Shown here: piece after piece, positions 1 to 8,267 of the stretch
How the letters are laid out: the number at the start of each line of letters is the position of its first letter
How positions within the stretch are numbered: position 1 is the first letter of the stretch
Assembly: GCF_051846935.1 (NCBI RefSeq)
Contig: NZ_JBPYCS010000006.1
Coordinates: 86,467-150,466 of the forward strand
Length of the DNA: 64,000 nucleotides
Reading direction: 5' to 3'
Origin: JBPYCR01 sp051846935
GTDB taxonomy: Bacteria; Bacillota; Bacilli; Bacillales; Amphibacillaceae
Notes under the pieces: model-generated
The model's database searches: none
The model's input: the letters and a program-made list of their open reading frames with translations, nothing else
Told to the model about the DNA's origin: nothing
Translations under genes and position numbers: made by a program

Positions 1-439
1 CTTCTATTGCGATTAGCAGAGACATATTCCCACCTTTCATATCGGTTGTTCCACGTCCGTACATTTTTCCATTGATAATTTCTCCACTATAAGGGGCATG
101 TTTCCATTGCATTTCTTCTCCTTCTGGAACTACATCGACGTGCCCATTTAGCACAATGGAGCGTCCTTTTCCGCTTCCTTTCAATATTCCAACGACGTTC
201 GGGCTCCCTTCAAATGCTTCTCTTGAGGAATAAAAGTACGGGTGTTTTTTTAACTGTTCGCCGTCAAGCTCCCAAATATCAACGAGGAAGCCTAATTCTG
301 TAAGTTTATCCACAACAAGTTCTTGAACCTTTTTTTCATTCCCTTGTACACTTGGGATTTGAACCATTCTTTGAAGAAAATCGACGCTCGCTTGTTTGTT
401 TTTCTCAATCCAATTGCTTATTTGCGCTTGCTTCGTCAA
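1..439 (-). CDS. yodQ: M20 family deacetylase (YodQ-like), 3' part beyond the window
   Basis: This is the N-terminal 146 residues of an ArgE/DapE-type M20 metallohydrolase; the rest lies left of base 1. The visible metal-site signature is LNGHVDVVP followed by GRGTTDMKGG, which carries the bridging Asp of the family. I place the start at a TTG at 439, preceded by an AAAGGGTG ribosome site; this is inferred, since no ATG fits. It begins 16 bp after the thiolase stop, so it is the fifth gene of the yodT-like operon. In B. subtilis yodQ sits in the same cluster (yodT-S-R-Q-P-kamA). From context I infer removal of an acetyl group from 4-acetamidobutyrate or a related acetylated intermediate. Family certain, substrate inferred. 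Confidence 0.85.
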   Translation of the reverse strand, partial: MTKQAQISNWIEKNKQASVDFLQRMVQIPSVQGNEKKVQELVVDKLTELGFLVDIWELDGEQLKKHPYFYSSREAFEGSPNVVGILKGSGKGRSIVLNGHVDVVPEGEEMQWKHAPYSGEIINGKMYGRGTTDMKGGNMSLLIAIE

Positions 440-455
440 CGTGCAACACCCTTTC

Positions 456-1637
456 TTATACCGTCATATTTTCATAAATAACACAAATCCCCATGCCTCC
501 GGCCATACACATTGTTACTAATCCGAAACGTGTTTCTGATCGAATCATTTCATGCATAAGACTAACAGTTAATTTTGCCCCCGTTGCACCTACAGGGTGT
601 CCGAGTGCAATCGCTCCACCATTCACATTTACTCGCTCTGGAGGGAGCTGCAATTCCTTTATTACGGCAATCGCTTGCGCTGCAAATGCTTCATTTAATT
701 CGAATAAACCGATATCCTCGATGGATAGCTTTGCTTTTTTAAGTGCTTTTAGCGTTGCTGTTACTGGTCCAATACCCATAATTGCATGATCGACGCCGGT
801 ACTTACATAAGCCTTTATTTTAATGAGTGGCTTTAAGCCTTTTGCTTCTGCTTTTTTATTAGACATCATTAAAACAGCGGCAGCACCATCGTTCATCGGA
901 CACGCATTTCCCGCTGTTATAAGCCCATCTTCTTTGAAAACTGGCGACAATTTCCTCAAGCTTTCCATATTAATATCATGACGAACCGATTCATCTGTGG
1001 AGAAGATTGCCATTTTTTCTTTTGTTTTAATTTTCAACGGAAAAATTTCTTCCTGGAGCTTCCCAGATTCAAGGGCATTTATTGCTTTACAATGGCTTTG
1101 GAAAGCAAACTGATCCTGTTCTTCCCTGGATATATTATATTTGTGAGCAAGTCTTTCGGCTGTTATTCCCATATGTTCATTCCCTAATGAACACGTTAAG
1201 CCGTCAGCTAACAACGCATCTTCCAGTTCTATGTTTCCGAATTTCGCTCCCCATCGATTTTTCACGAGATATGGAACGTTACTCATGCTTTCTGTACCAC
1301 CTGCGATAATTGTGTCGTCTTGTCCGGATGCGATTGCAGCAGCGCCGTTAGTTATCGCCTTCAAACTAGAGCCACAAGCTTTTATCACAACATATGCGGG
1401 CACTTCTTTTGGAAAACCGGCACGTTGGGATGCAATTCGAGCAGAATTTAGTCCGCCTCCATGCACATACCCGTGCCCAAATATAATTTCATCCACATCA
1501 GCTTTTGACACATCTGCGTTTCTCACTAACCCTTCTAAAACGTGTTGCGCCAGCTCATTCGCTTGCACGGATCGGAGTGCTTTTCCAAATGCGCCTACAG
1601 CTGTACGAACACCAGATACGAGAACGACTTCATTCAT
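456..1637 (-). CDS. acetyl-CoA C-acetyltransferase (thiolase)
   Basis: A 393-residue thiolase, normal length for the family. The nucleophilic Cys lies in KACGSSLKA near residue 88, the GHP motif appears in ALGHPVGATGAK near residue 350, and the second active Cys is in TMCMAGGMG near residue 379. The open frame could start at a TTG two codons upstream, but AAGGAGG lies 7 bases before the ATG at 1637, so I use that ATG. It lies in the same orientation as the CoA-transferase pair, about 410 bp downstream of it, the gap being filled with a degenerate repeat, and 16 bp before the M20 deacetylase. The B. subtilis yod cluster lacks a thiolase. Here it would cleave a 3-ketoacyl-CoA made by the CoA-transferase; the substrate is inferred. 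Confidence 0.93.
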   Translation of the reverse strand: MNEVVLVSGVRTAVGAFGKALRSVQANELAQHVLEGLVRNADVSKADVDEIIFGHGYVHGGGLNSARIASQRAGFPKEVPAYVVIKACGSSLKAITNGAAAIASGQDDTIIAGGTESMSNVPYLVKNRWGAKFGNIELEDALLADGLTCSLGNEHMGITAERLAHKYNISREEQDQFAFQSHCKAINALESGKLQEEIFPLKIKTKEKMAIFSTDESVRHDINMESLRKLSPVFKEDGLITAGNACPMNDGAAAVLMMSNKKAEAKGLKPLIKIKAYVSTGVDHAIMGIGPVTATLKALKKAKLSIEDIGLFELNEAFAAQAIAVIKELQLPPERVNVNGGAIALGHPVGATGAKLTVSLMHEMIRSETRFGLVTMCMAGGMGICVIYENMTV

Positions 1638-1643
1638 GTTCAA

Positions 1644-2049
1644 TCCTCCTTGTATATTTTAAAAATGACTTCTATAAAGTACGGAATACATTCAAGTATT
1701 CGGATAGTAATTAATTAAGAAGCAAATTGCTAGCATTCTCGCTCATGGAATCTACTCGCTTTCCACGGTCGAATGGTGTACCTCCTCGTATTAGGTAATG
1801 TGCCCAATAGAGCCGCTTCCCTCGCTCCGCTCTGTCCAGGGGATTCGATTCATTCTCTTTGAGACTGGAGTCGCTGCCTTCCACTACAACTACAGCATTA
1901 AAGTTGTCTAACTTTTATGAACGAAAAGACTTTACTCAAAAAACGACAGCCTTTCAGTGGCTTCTCCCTGCTGTCCTGTGAGGATCCATTCCTAATTTTC
2001 CAGAAGCTAATCCGAAAACCAATGAATTCGTTCGTTGGACGTTTTATTA
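1644..2049. other. intergenic gap inside the yod-like operon, repeat-derived
   Basis: About 400 bp without a credible gene, separating the CoA-transferase beta gene from the thiolase. Bases 1752-1882 resemble the repeat seen at 40561 (CGCTTTCC near one end, GGAGTCGCTGCCTTCC near the other) but are strongly diverged. There is no obvious terminator, so read-through transcription is possible. Confidence 0.5.
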
Positions 2050-2712
2050 TTATTGAATCGTCTTTATTTCATCTGAAATATTTAATGGGGCAGCGGTTTT
2101 TAAAATTACTTCTTCTACATCGTACGGCTCCATTACCTCTATTAAAGTGAGACCGTCACGAGATACTTCAATTACCGCCATATCGGTAATAATTAAATCT
2201 ACACAGCATTTCGCTGTCAATGGCAAGGCACATTGTTCAACGATTTTGGAGTTGCCTCTTTTATCAAGATGGCTCATTAAAACAATTACTTTTTTTGCCT
2301 TTTGAGCTAATTCAATTGCACCACCCATACCAGACACAATTTTACCTGGTACGATCCAATTCGCTAAGTCTCCTTTTGTACTAACCTCAAACGCACCTAA
2401 TATTGTAACGTCCAGTAAGCCGCGCCGTATAATTCCAAATGCGGTAGTGCTATCAAAGTAGGAAGCACCTGGTACAACTGTCATTGGTAAGCCACCAGCA
2501 TTACATAAGTTCATATCTTCTTTTCCTTTTTCCGGTGCAGGGCCTGTACCTAATACGCCATTTTCAGCATGAAACATAACTTCCATCGCTTCTGGCAAAT
2601 AGTCCGCCACTAACGTCGGCATTCCGATTCCGAGATTTACAATCATTCCGTTTTTAATTTCTTTGGCAGCTCTTGCTGCTATTTGATGCCGTACACTTAC
2701 TCCCATGCCCAC
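2050..2712 (-). CDS. yodR: 3-oxoacid CoA-transferase, subunit B (YodR-like)
   Basis: A 220-residue CoA-transferase beta subunit. It has the NLGIGMPTLVA motif near the N-terminus and the active-site Glu in HAENGVLGTG, which forms the glutamyl-CoA thioester in this family. It overlaps the end of the alpha subunit gene, so the pair is translationally coupled. Possible starts are TTG 2718, GTG 2712 and ATG 2706; AAGGGGTG lies 8 bases before the GTG, so I choose that. In the heteromer it moves CoA from succinyl-CoA or acetyl-CoA to a 3-ketoacid. The neighbouring aminotransferase suggests the acceptor is an acetylated amino-ketoacid; this is inferred. Confidence 0.92.
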   Translation of the reverse strand: MGMGVSVRHQIAARAAKEIKNGMIVNLGIGMPTLVADYLPEAMEVMFHAENGVLGTGPAPEKGKEDMNLCNAGGLPMTVVPGASYFDSTTAFGIIRRGLLDVTILGAFEVSTKGDLANWIVPGKIVSGMGGAIELAQKAKKVIVLMSHLDKRGNSKIVEQCALPLTAKCCVDLIITDMAVIEVSRDGLTLIEVMEPYDVEEVILKTAAPLNISDEIKTIQ

Positions 2713-3374
2713 TTCCAATTCACCCCTTCGCTTAAAATAATTCGATCGATAAACGCACCTGGGGTTACAACGGATTCCGGATCGATTTCCCCCATCGGTA
2801 CTATTTCATCTACTTCAGCGATTGTGATTTTTCCCGCCATCGCTGTTAAAGGATTTGTATTGCGCGCACTTTTATCAAAAATAAGATTTCCAAACGAATC
2901 CGCCTGCTTCGCATACACAATCGAAACGTCAGCAGTTAGTGCCTCCTCTAATAAAAACGATTGTTCTTTTATTTGTACAACTTGCTTTCCCTTTGCTACT
3001 AAACCATCCATTCCGATATCGACAAGAATGCCACCTAGGCCAACTCCACCAGCTCTTATTTTTTCTACAAGTGTACCTTGGGGATAAAAAACGACTTCCA
3101 TATCTCCTTCATGCATGCGTTTCCCAGCAGTAGGATTAGAACCTATATGAGATGCAATTAGTTTTTTTACATTTCCATTCGTGACGAGCCTTCCGACACC
3201 GACATTAGGAAAGCCTGCGTCGTTTGCTATAACTGTTAAACATTTTATATTTTTGTCGAGTATTGCTTGTATCAAGGTAGGTGGGTTTCCGATTCCACCA
3301 AATCCGCCGACCATCACTGTCATACCACTTTCCAAACCATTCAGTGCTTCTTTTACAGAACAGATTTTATTCAT
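2697..3374 (-). CDS. yodS: 3-oxoacid CoA-transferase, subunit A (YodS-like)
   Basis: A 225-residue alpha subunit of a family I CoA-transferase. The glycine-rich GGFGGIGNPP loop near residue 23 and the QGTLVEKIRAGG segment are typical. The start ATG overlaps the aminotransferase stop codon by four bases (ATGA), and its 3' end overlaps the beta subunit gene, so aminotransferase, alpha and beta form one tightly coupled unit. The order T-S-R matches the B. subtilis yodTSR genes. It works only with the beta subunit, which carries the catalytic Glu. Confidence 0.92.
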   Translation of the reverse strand: MNKICSVKEALNGLESGMTVMVGGFGGIGNPPTLIQAILDKNIKCLTVIANDAGFPNVGVGRLVTNGNVKKLIASHIGSNPTAGKRMHEGDMEVVFYPQGTLVEKIRAGGVGLGGILVDIGMDGLVAKGKQVVQIKEQSFLLEEALTADVSIVYAKQADSFGNLIFDKSARNTNPLTAMAGKITIAEVDEIVPMGEIDPESVVTPGAFIDRIILSEGVNWKWAWE

Positions 3375-4750
3375 TGCACCCCCGCCTTCCCGCTCATATT
3401 TAAATGCCCCTGTTTTATTAGGAAAACCTCAACTTCCATTAATGTCTTACTTAACCGTGCAATTAGTTCATCTATCTCTACCGTTTGAATGGTGAGTGGA
3501 GGAGCAATAATTATTGCGGCACCACTTAACCCGTCTAGCCCCGCTGCAGCTGGATATACGAGTAATTCATTTTCAAATGCGGTTCGCACAACTAAGTCGG
3601 TAAGCTGAACATTTTGAGAAAAGGTCTCTTTCGTTAATTTGTTTGCTACAAATTCAACACCAACGAATAACCCTTTACCACGTACATCTCCAATAATATT
3701 TGAAGTATTGGCAAGTTCTTTTAATCTATCGAGCAAATACTGCCCTATTTCTTCTGATCTTTTTACTAAATTATGCTTTTCTATATATTCCAATACTGCC
3801 AATGATACGGCAGCCGACTGAGGGTTTGCACTGAACGTATGTCCACTCATAATTGATTTTGATCCTTCCAAAATCGGTGCCATTACTTGGTCACTAACGA
3901 GTACAGCCGCCATCGGCGTGTAGCCAGCAGTCATTCCTTTCCCCATAGCAATCAAATCTGGAACAACCGGATTCCAATGTTCGATTGCAAACATCTTTCC
4001 AGTCCGACCGATACCAGTCATTACTTCATCGGCAATGAACAAAATATCATTTCGCTTACATACGTCCTTCATTAAATGAAAGTAGCGATCTGAAGGGGTT
4101 AAAGCTGCGCCTGCAGCACCGACAATCGGTTCAGCTATAAATGCGGCAATGTGGTCTTTTCCTAATCGATAAATTGCTCGCTCCAATTCTTCAGCGTAAT
4201 ACACATCAACATCTAAATCGCTTACATTCGTTGGAGGTCTGTACGCATAAGGAGCGGACAAAGTAGGGTAAGGTTCAAGTATTGAGGAAAAACGTTCCCG
4301 TCTCCCTAGATGCCCGGACATGGATAAAGCACCATTCGTTATTCCATGGTAGCTCATCCATCGAGAAATAATTTTATTTTTCATTGGCATTCCTTTTTCC
4401 TGCCAATATTGAATAGAAATTTTCATAGCTGTCTCAGTAGCTTCTGATCCGCTATTTACAAAGAAAGACCAATTCAAATCACCTGGTGCCAATTCACTAA
4501 GCTTCTTCGCTAAAGCTTCTGCAGGTTCATTTGTAAACTGTGATCGATAAACAAATGATACACGTTCTGCCTGCTCTTTCATCACTTGAATAATCTCAGT
4601 CACGCCGTGTCCAATACTAGCCGTAACGGCTCCAGATGAACCGTCTAAATACTTTTTTCCTTCCTTATCATAAAGATAGATTCCTTTTCCATGAGTAGCT
4701 ACACGGTATTCTTCATCCAATATGGGCTTTATTAAATGGGTACGATGCAT
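3371..4750 (-). CDS. yodT: class III pyridoxal-phosphate aminotransferase (YodT-like)
   Basis: A 459-residue omega-type aminotransferase, first gene of the operon. It has the PLP-binding signature FIADEVMTGIGRTG followed by the lysine in AMGKGMTAGY that forms the Schiff base, and the NSGSEATETAMK substrate-site motif. The longest frame starts at a TTG (4768), but AGAGGTGAT stands just before an ATG at 4750, which is better. A likely reaction is removal of the beta-amino group of N6-acetyl-beta-lysine to give the 3-keto acid; that is inferred from the CoA-transferase, thiolase and deacetylase that follow. Other omega-amino acid substrates cannot be excluded. Confidence 0.93.
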   Translation of the reverse strand: MHRTHLIKPILDEEYRVATHGKGIYLYDKEGKKYLDGSSGAVTASIGHGVTEIIQVMKEQAERVSFVYRSQFTNEPAEALAKKLSELAPGDLNWSFFVNSGSEATETAMKISIQYWQEKGMPMKNKIISRWMSYHGITNGALSMSGHLGRRERFSSILEPYPTLSAPYAYRPPTNVSDLDVDVYYAEELERAIYRLGKDHIAAFIAEPIVGAAGAALTPSDRYFHLMKDVCKRNDILFIADEVMTGIGRTGKMFAIEHWNPVVPDLIAMGKGMTAGYTPMAAVLVSDQVMAPILEGSKSIMSGHTFSANPQSAAVSLAVLEYIEKHNLVKRSEEIGQYLLDRLKELANTSNIIGDVRGKGLFVGVEFVANKLTKETFSQNVQLTDLVVRTAFENELLVYPAAAGLDGLSGAAIIIAPPLTIQTVEIDELIARLSKTLMEVEVFLIKQGHLNMSGKAGVQ

Positions 4751-4941
4751 TTTATCACCTCTTGTCAAAGTAAAAACATCAACATAACTTAGCCAGTTTC
4801 TAGTACAGTAAGCTTGCTGCGATTAATCAAATTATAAACAATCTATATCAGCTATCCATTCGACCTCGGAATAGAATTTTCTGACCATTCATTGTACACT
4901 GTGTATAATATTACCTATATTAATAGAGGAGATGGGGATGA
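4751..4941. promoter_or_regulatory. divergent promoter region between yodT-like operon and PucR regulator
   Basis: A 191 bp AT-rich region separates the two divergent transcription units. A TATAAT lies at 4904-4909 for the regulator, without a convincing -35 box at 17 bp. For the operon, a TATAAT reading leftward lies at 4836-4831. PucR-family proteins often act on such shared regions, so operator sites are expected here, but I could not identify a clear repeated site. Confidence 0.4.
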
Positions 4942-6597
4942 ATGGCACTCAGCATATATGAGGCACTGCAATTGCCAGTAATGAAAAATACGAAGCTCGT
5001 TGCTGGTCACGAAGGCCTTGCAAACAATATTAAGTGGGTAACGATCGTTGAAGTAGTAGAAGATACACGCCGCTTGCAGGAAGGCGAATTTCTTATTACT
5101 ACTGCATTCGGACTTGATAAAAATGAGGCACAAATTAAAGAGTTTCATAAACTGCTAACTTCGAATAAATTATCAGGAATTGCTATATATACGAGCTTCT
5201 ATATGAAAGAAATCCCTCAAAGCTTTATTTCTGCTGCAAATGAAAGTGGTCTACCTTTAATTGAAATCCCTACTGATATTAACTTTTCAGTTATAACGAA
5301 AGCACTTCTGGAGCAAATTGTACATAACCAAATGCATATGTTAGAGTTTTCAGCGACCATTCATCGACAGCTGACGAAGCTAGTCTTGAACAACCGAGGT
5401 CCTACTGAAATTACAAATACACTCGCTAAACTAACCAATTCCACAACTATCATCTTCAATGATTTTTATGAAATCATACATCACCATAGAAATGAAGACA
5501 CGATCACACTCGGTCACCAGGCAACAATACACATCCATGATAAACAATTGAATTTAAAGGCTCATTTATTGGAGTGCATGAAGCAGGAAGCGACCATTCA
5601 TAAAGCGATTGATCCTTATAAAATAACAATATGTCCAATTATTGCAAAGCAAGCTTGCTATGGCTGGGTTGTAATTATTAAGCCGATTGAAAAGTGGAAA
5701 GAGCTAGACGAAATTGCAGTAGGTCATGCTGCAACAATTTATGCGATTGAATCGTTAAAAAAACAAGCAGTTGAGGAGACTAAAATACGTCTACAAGGGG
5801 ACTTTTTAGAGGATATTTTTAACGAAAACTATTCCGAAAACGAAATTGTCATCGAGCAAGCAAAAAAACTAGGATACGATCTAACGGTTCGTCAAACTGT
5901 TATTTATTTCACTTTTCAAACAAATGGAATAGAAGCTGAAAAGCAAATCGACCAATTATATTATGTAATAGAGCAATTGTTACAGCAAAAAAACAAGCAA
6001 CACCTTATCCAATCGAAGCTAGATTCTTTAACACTTCTAACGAATGTTACTGGCGATTCAACTACAGAGATGCGGAAAAGCTGTTTTCAATTAGCAGAAG
6101 AAATTAATGACCAGTGGAAGTATTTCTTTCCAAAACAGCCATTAGCTATTGGAATCGGTCGACATTATGATTCGATAGATATGCTTGCAAAATGTGCGAG
6201 AGAAGCACACGATGCAGTAAAGCTATCCAATTTACTTCATAAGCAAGGGAATATTTATTTATATGAAGACTTAGGTATGTATGACTTGCTTCTGGAAATG
6301 AACCGTTCTGGCATTGAGTTACGTACGATATATGAAGATTGCCTTCAAAACATTGTACCGACACACGATCAGAGCATTGATCTAATTGAAACATTATATG
6401 TATATTTAAAAAATAACCAAAGCATTCAAATGGCTGCCGATGAATTATTTATTCACCGCCATACGCTGCGATACCGGCTCAATCAAATCGAAAAAAGAAC
6501 CGGACTGAATATAAAAGTTGCCGATGACCGGTTAAGGCTACAAATGGCTGTGATGGCATACAAATTAGTCGAGGCTATGGAGCATGCGACACTCTAA
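4942..6597 (+). CDS. PucR-family transcriptional regulator
   Basis: A 551-residue regulator with the usual PucR layout: an N-terminal purine catabolism PucR-like domain (about residues 1-125), a GGDEF-like middle region, and a C-terminal PucR helix-turn-helix (about 480-540, with ADELFIHRHTLRYRLNQI). The start is an ATG with a purine-rich GAGGAGATGGGG upstream. It is divergent from the yodT-like operon across 191 bp, so the likely role is induction of that operon by an amino acid or an intermediate. PucR proteins are typically activators responding to nitrogen compounds; the ligand here is unknown. Confidence 0.92.
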   Translation: MALSIYEALQLPVMKNTKLVAGHEGLANNIKWVTIVEVVEDTRRLQEGEFLITTAFGLDKNEAQIKEFHKLLTSNKLSGIAIYTSFYMKEIPQSFISAANESGLPLIEIPTDINFSVITKALLEQIVHNQMHMLEFSATIHRQLTKLVLNNRGPTEITNTLAKLTNSTTIIFNDFYEIIHHHRNEDTITLGHQATIHIHDKQLNLKAHLLECMKQEATIHKAIDPYKITICPIIAKQACYGWVVIIKPIEKWKELDEIAVGHAATIYAIESLKKQAVEETKIRLQGDFLEDIFNENYSENEIVIEQAKKLGYDLTVRQTVIYFTFQTNGIEAEKQIDQLYYVIEQLLQQKNKQHLIQSKLDSLTLLTNVTGDSTTEMRKSCFQLAEEINDQWKYFFPKQPLAIGIGRHYDSIDMLAKCAREAHDAVKLSNLLHKQGNIYLYEDLGMYDLLLEMNRSGIELRTIYEDCLQNIVPTHDQSIDLIETLYVYLKNNQSIQMAADELFIHRHTLRYRLNQIEKRTGLNIKVADDRLRLQMAVMAYKLVEAMEHATL

Positions 6598-6629
6598 TTT
6601 GCTTAACCTGTTTCTTTCTATTTATTTAC

Positions 6630-6676
6630 CCGAATTAAAATATGGCGTAATTTTCGTCCGCCTTATTTTAATTCGG
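6630..6676 (+). terminator. stem-loop downstream of the PucR gene
   Basis: CCGAATTAAAATA (6630-6642) pairs perfectly with 6664-6676, with a smaller GGCG/CGCC helix inside. It lies 33 bp after the regulator stop. There is no clear T run after it, so termination is only probable. Confidence 0.5.
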
Positions 6677-6683
6677 CAATGAA

Positions 6684-6725
6684 AAAAACCCTTCACATGT
6701 ACGCCCTTGTATACATGAAGGATTT
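6684..6725 (-). terminator. rho-independent terminator of the amino-acid ABC operon
   Basis: Imperfect inverted repeat CCTTCACATGTA / TACATGAAGG, followed on the minus strand by GGG and a run of seven T. It lies about 40 bp past the stop of the ATP-binding gene. Confidence 0.75.
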
Positions 6726-6765
6726 CTTTTACTGCCTCATTTAAATAAGAATTCTGAAAGTAATA

Positions 6766-7506
6766 TTATAATACTTTACTTAAAAACTCTTTCGTTCGCT
6801 CCTCCTGTGCATCCTCAAAAATTTGTTCAGGAGAGCCGATCTCTACAACAGAGCCTTGATCTAAATAAACGACCCAATCCGCTACCTCGCGGGCAAACCC
6901 CATCTCATGTGTTACGACAACCATAGTCATGCCTTCTCGTGCAAGCGCTTTCATCACTTCAAGCACTTCTCCTACAAGCTCTGGATCAAGTCCGGATGTC
7001 GGCTCATCAAATAACATAATTTGTGGTTTCATTGCGAGAGCACGTGCAATCGCTACTCGTTGTTGCTGCCCTCCTGATAAGGTTCGTGGATACACATCTG
7101 CCTTATCAGCTAAGCCTACTTTACCTAGCAGTTCTTTGCCAATTTTAATTGCTTCTTCTTTTTTCATTTTTTTCACATAAACGGGAGCTTCTATAATATT
7201 TTCAATAACGGTCATATGTGGGAATAAATTGAAATGCTGAAACACCATACCAGTACGAGCGCGTACTTTATTTAAGTCATCCTTTTTCGGATCAACCTCT
7301 TTCCCTTCTAAATGAATCGTCCCACTTTCTTTCACTTCCAAGAAATTCAAGCACCGCAGGAGTGTACTTTTACCAGATCCGCTCGCACCAATCAGCACGA
7401 CAACTTCACTTTCTCTCACTTCTAAATCGACATCTTTTAAAACATGCAAGGAACCAAAGCTTTTGTTTAATTGGTTTACTTTAATTGCTATATTTTTATC
7501 ACTCAT
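6766..7506 (-). CDS. polar amino-acid ABC transporter, ATP-binding protein (GlnQ type)
   Basis: A 246-residue ATPase with Walker A GASGSGKST, signature LSGGQQQR, Walker B IMLFDEPTS and a His switch in VVVTHEMGFA. The closest family is the GlnQ/HisP polar amino-acid importers. The ATG overlaps the permease stop by four bases (ATGA) with AAGGGGATTA upstream. It powers the permease encoded just before it and the lipoprotein at 8268. The substrate cannot be read from sequence; glutamine, cystine, arginine and aspartate are all known for this family. Confidence 0.95.
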   Translation of the reverse strand: MSDKNIAIKVNQLNKSFGSLHVLKDVDLEVRESEVVVLIGASGSGKSTLLRCLNFLEVKESGTIHLEGKEVDPKKDDLNKVRARTGMVFQHFNLFPHMTVIENIIEAPVYVKKMKKEEAIKIGKELLGKVGLADKADVYPRTLSGGQQQRVAIARALAMKPQIMLFDEPTSGLDPELVGEVLEVMKALAREGMTMVVVTHEMGFAREVADWVVYLDQGSVVEIGSPEQIFEDAQEERTKEFLSKVL

Positions 7507-8168
7507 GTACTTAATCCCCTTTCACTTCTAGATAATCGATGTTCAATTCTGTTTACGATAAAGGATAAGATAAGTACGAGCAATAAGTAATAAATCCCTA
7601 CAATAATATATGATTCCATCGCAAGCCCAGTCGCCGACTGAATTCGTTGAGCACGGTTAAATAAATCTTGAAATCCGATGAAAGCAACGAGAGAAGAATC
7701 TTTCAAGGCAATAATAAATTGGTTACCCAATGGAGGTATGGCACGTCTTAATGCTTGAGGTAAGACAATTCTACGCATAGACAGTCTATAGGACATACCT
7801 AAACTTCTAGCAGCCTCTGCCTGCCCTTTATCAATCGATTGAATCGAGCCACGAAATATTTCAGCTATATATGCTCCGTTATGTACGCCAAGTGCAATGC
7901 CCCCCGATAAAAAACGACCCAAATCTACAAAATGAACGAGGCCAAAATAGAGTATAAATATTTGTACGACGAGCGGCGTACCGCGAATAATTGTAATATA
8001 TAAATCTGCAATTATATTTAATAGCTTAAACTTTGATACTTTCAAAAAGGCAAAGAATAATCCAATCACTAGCCCTATAATGAGCCCGAGCACCGTAATT
8101 TTAACGGTAGCTATTATTGCATCCTTATAACCGGGCATTGTTTCTATAAACAGCTCCCAAAAGGTCAT
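7503..8168 (-). CDS. polar amino-acid ABC transporter, permease
   Basis: A 221-residue HisM/GlnP-type permease with about five membrane segments and the EAA-loop sequence EAARSLGMS followed by IVLPQALRRAIPP, which docks onto the ATPase. The open frame runs upstream to 8261, but that extension covers an inverted repeat. AGGAGG sits 7 bases before the ATG at 8168, which gives a normal family N-terminus. Second gene of a three-gene operon: lipoprotein, permease, ATPase. Confidence 0.93.
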   Translation of the reverse strand: MTFWELFIETMPGYKDAIIATVKITVLGLIIGLVIGLFFAFLKVSKFKLLNIIADLYITIIRGTPLVVQIFILYFGLVHFVDLGRFLSGGIALGVHNGAYIAEIFRGSIQSIDKGQAEAARSLGMSYRLSMRRIVLPQALRRAIPPLGNQFIIALKDSSLVAFIGFQDLFNRAQRIQSATGLAMESYIIVGIYYLLLVLILSFIVNRIEHRLSRSERGLST

Positions 8169-8233
8169 TATCATTCCTCCTAATACATTGAAGTTAGCCT
8201 TTTTCCTTGATTTTAACTTCTTATAAACAGTCT

Positions 8234-8256
8234 GTGCGCACGTAAGTTGTGCGCAC
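8234..8256 (-). promoter_or_regulatory. intercistronic hairpin between lipoprotein and permease genes
   Basis: The palindrome GTGCGCAC occurs twice (8234-8241 and 8249-8256) with a 7-base spacer, so the two copies can pair as an 8-bp GC-rich hairpin. It lies 12 bp after the lipoprotein stop, and no T run follows on the minus strand. A role in protecting the lipoprotein mRNA or reducing read-through into the permease is inferred. Confidence 0.55.
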
Positions 8257-8267
8257 GTCATTAAATT

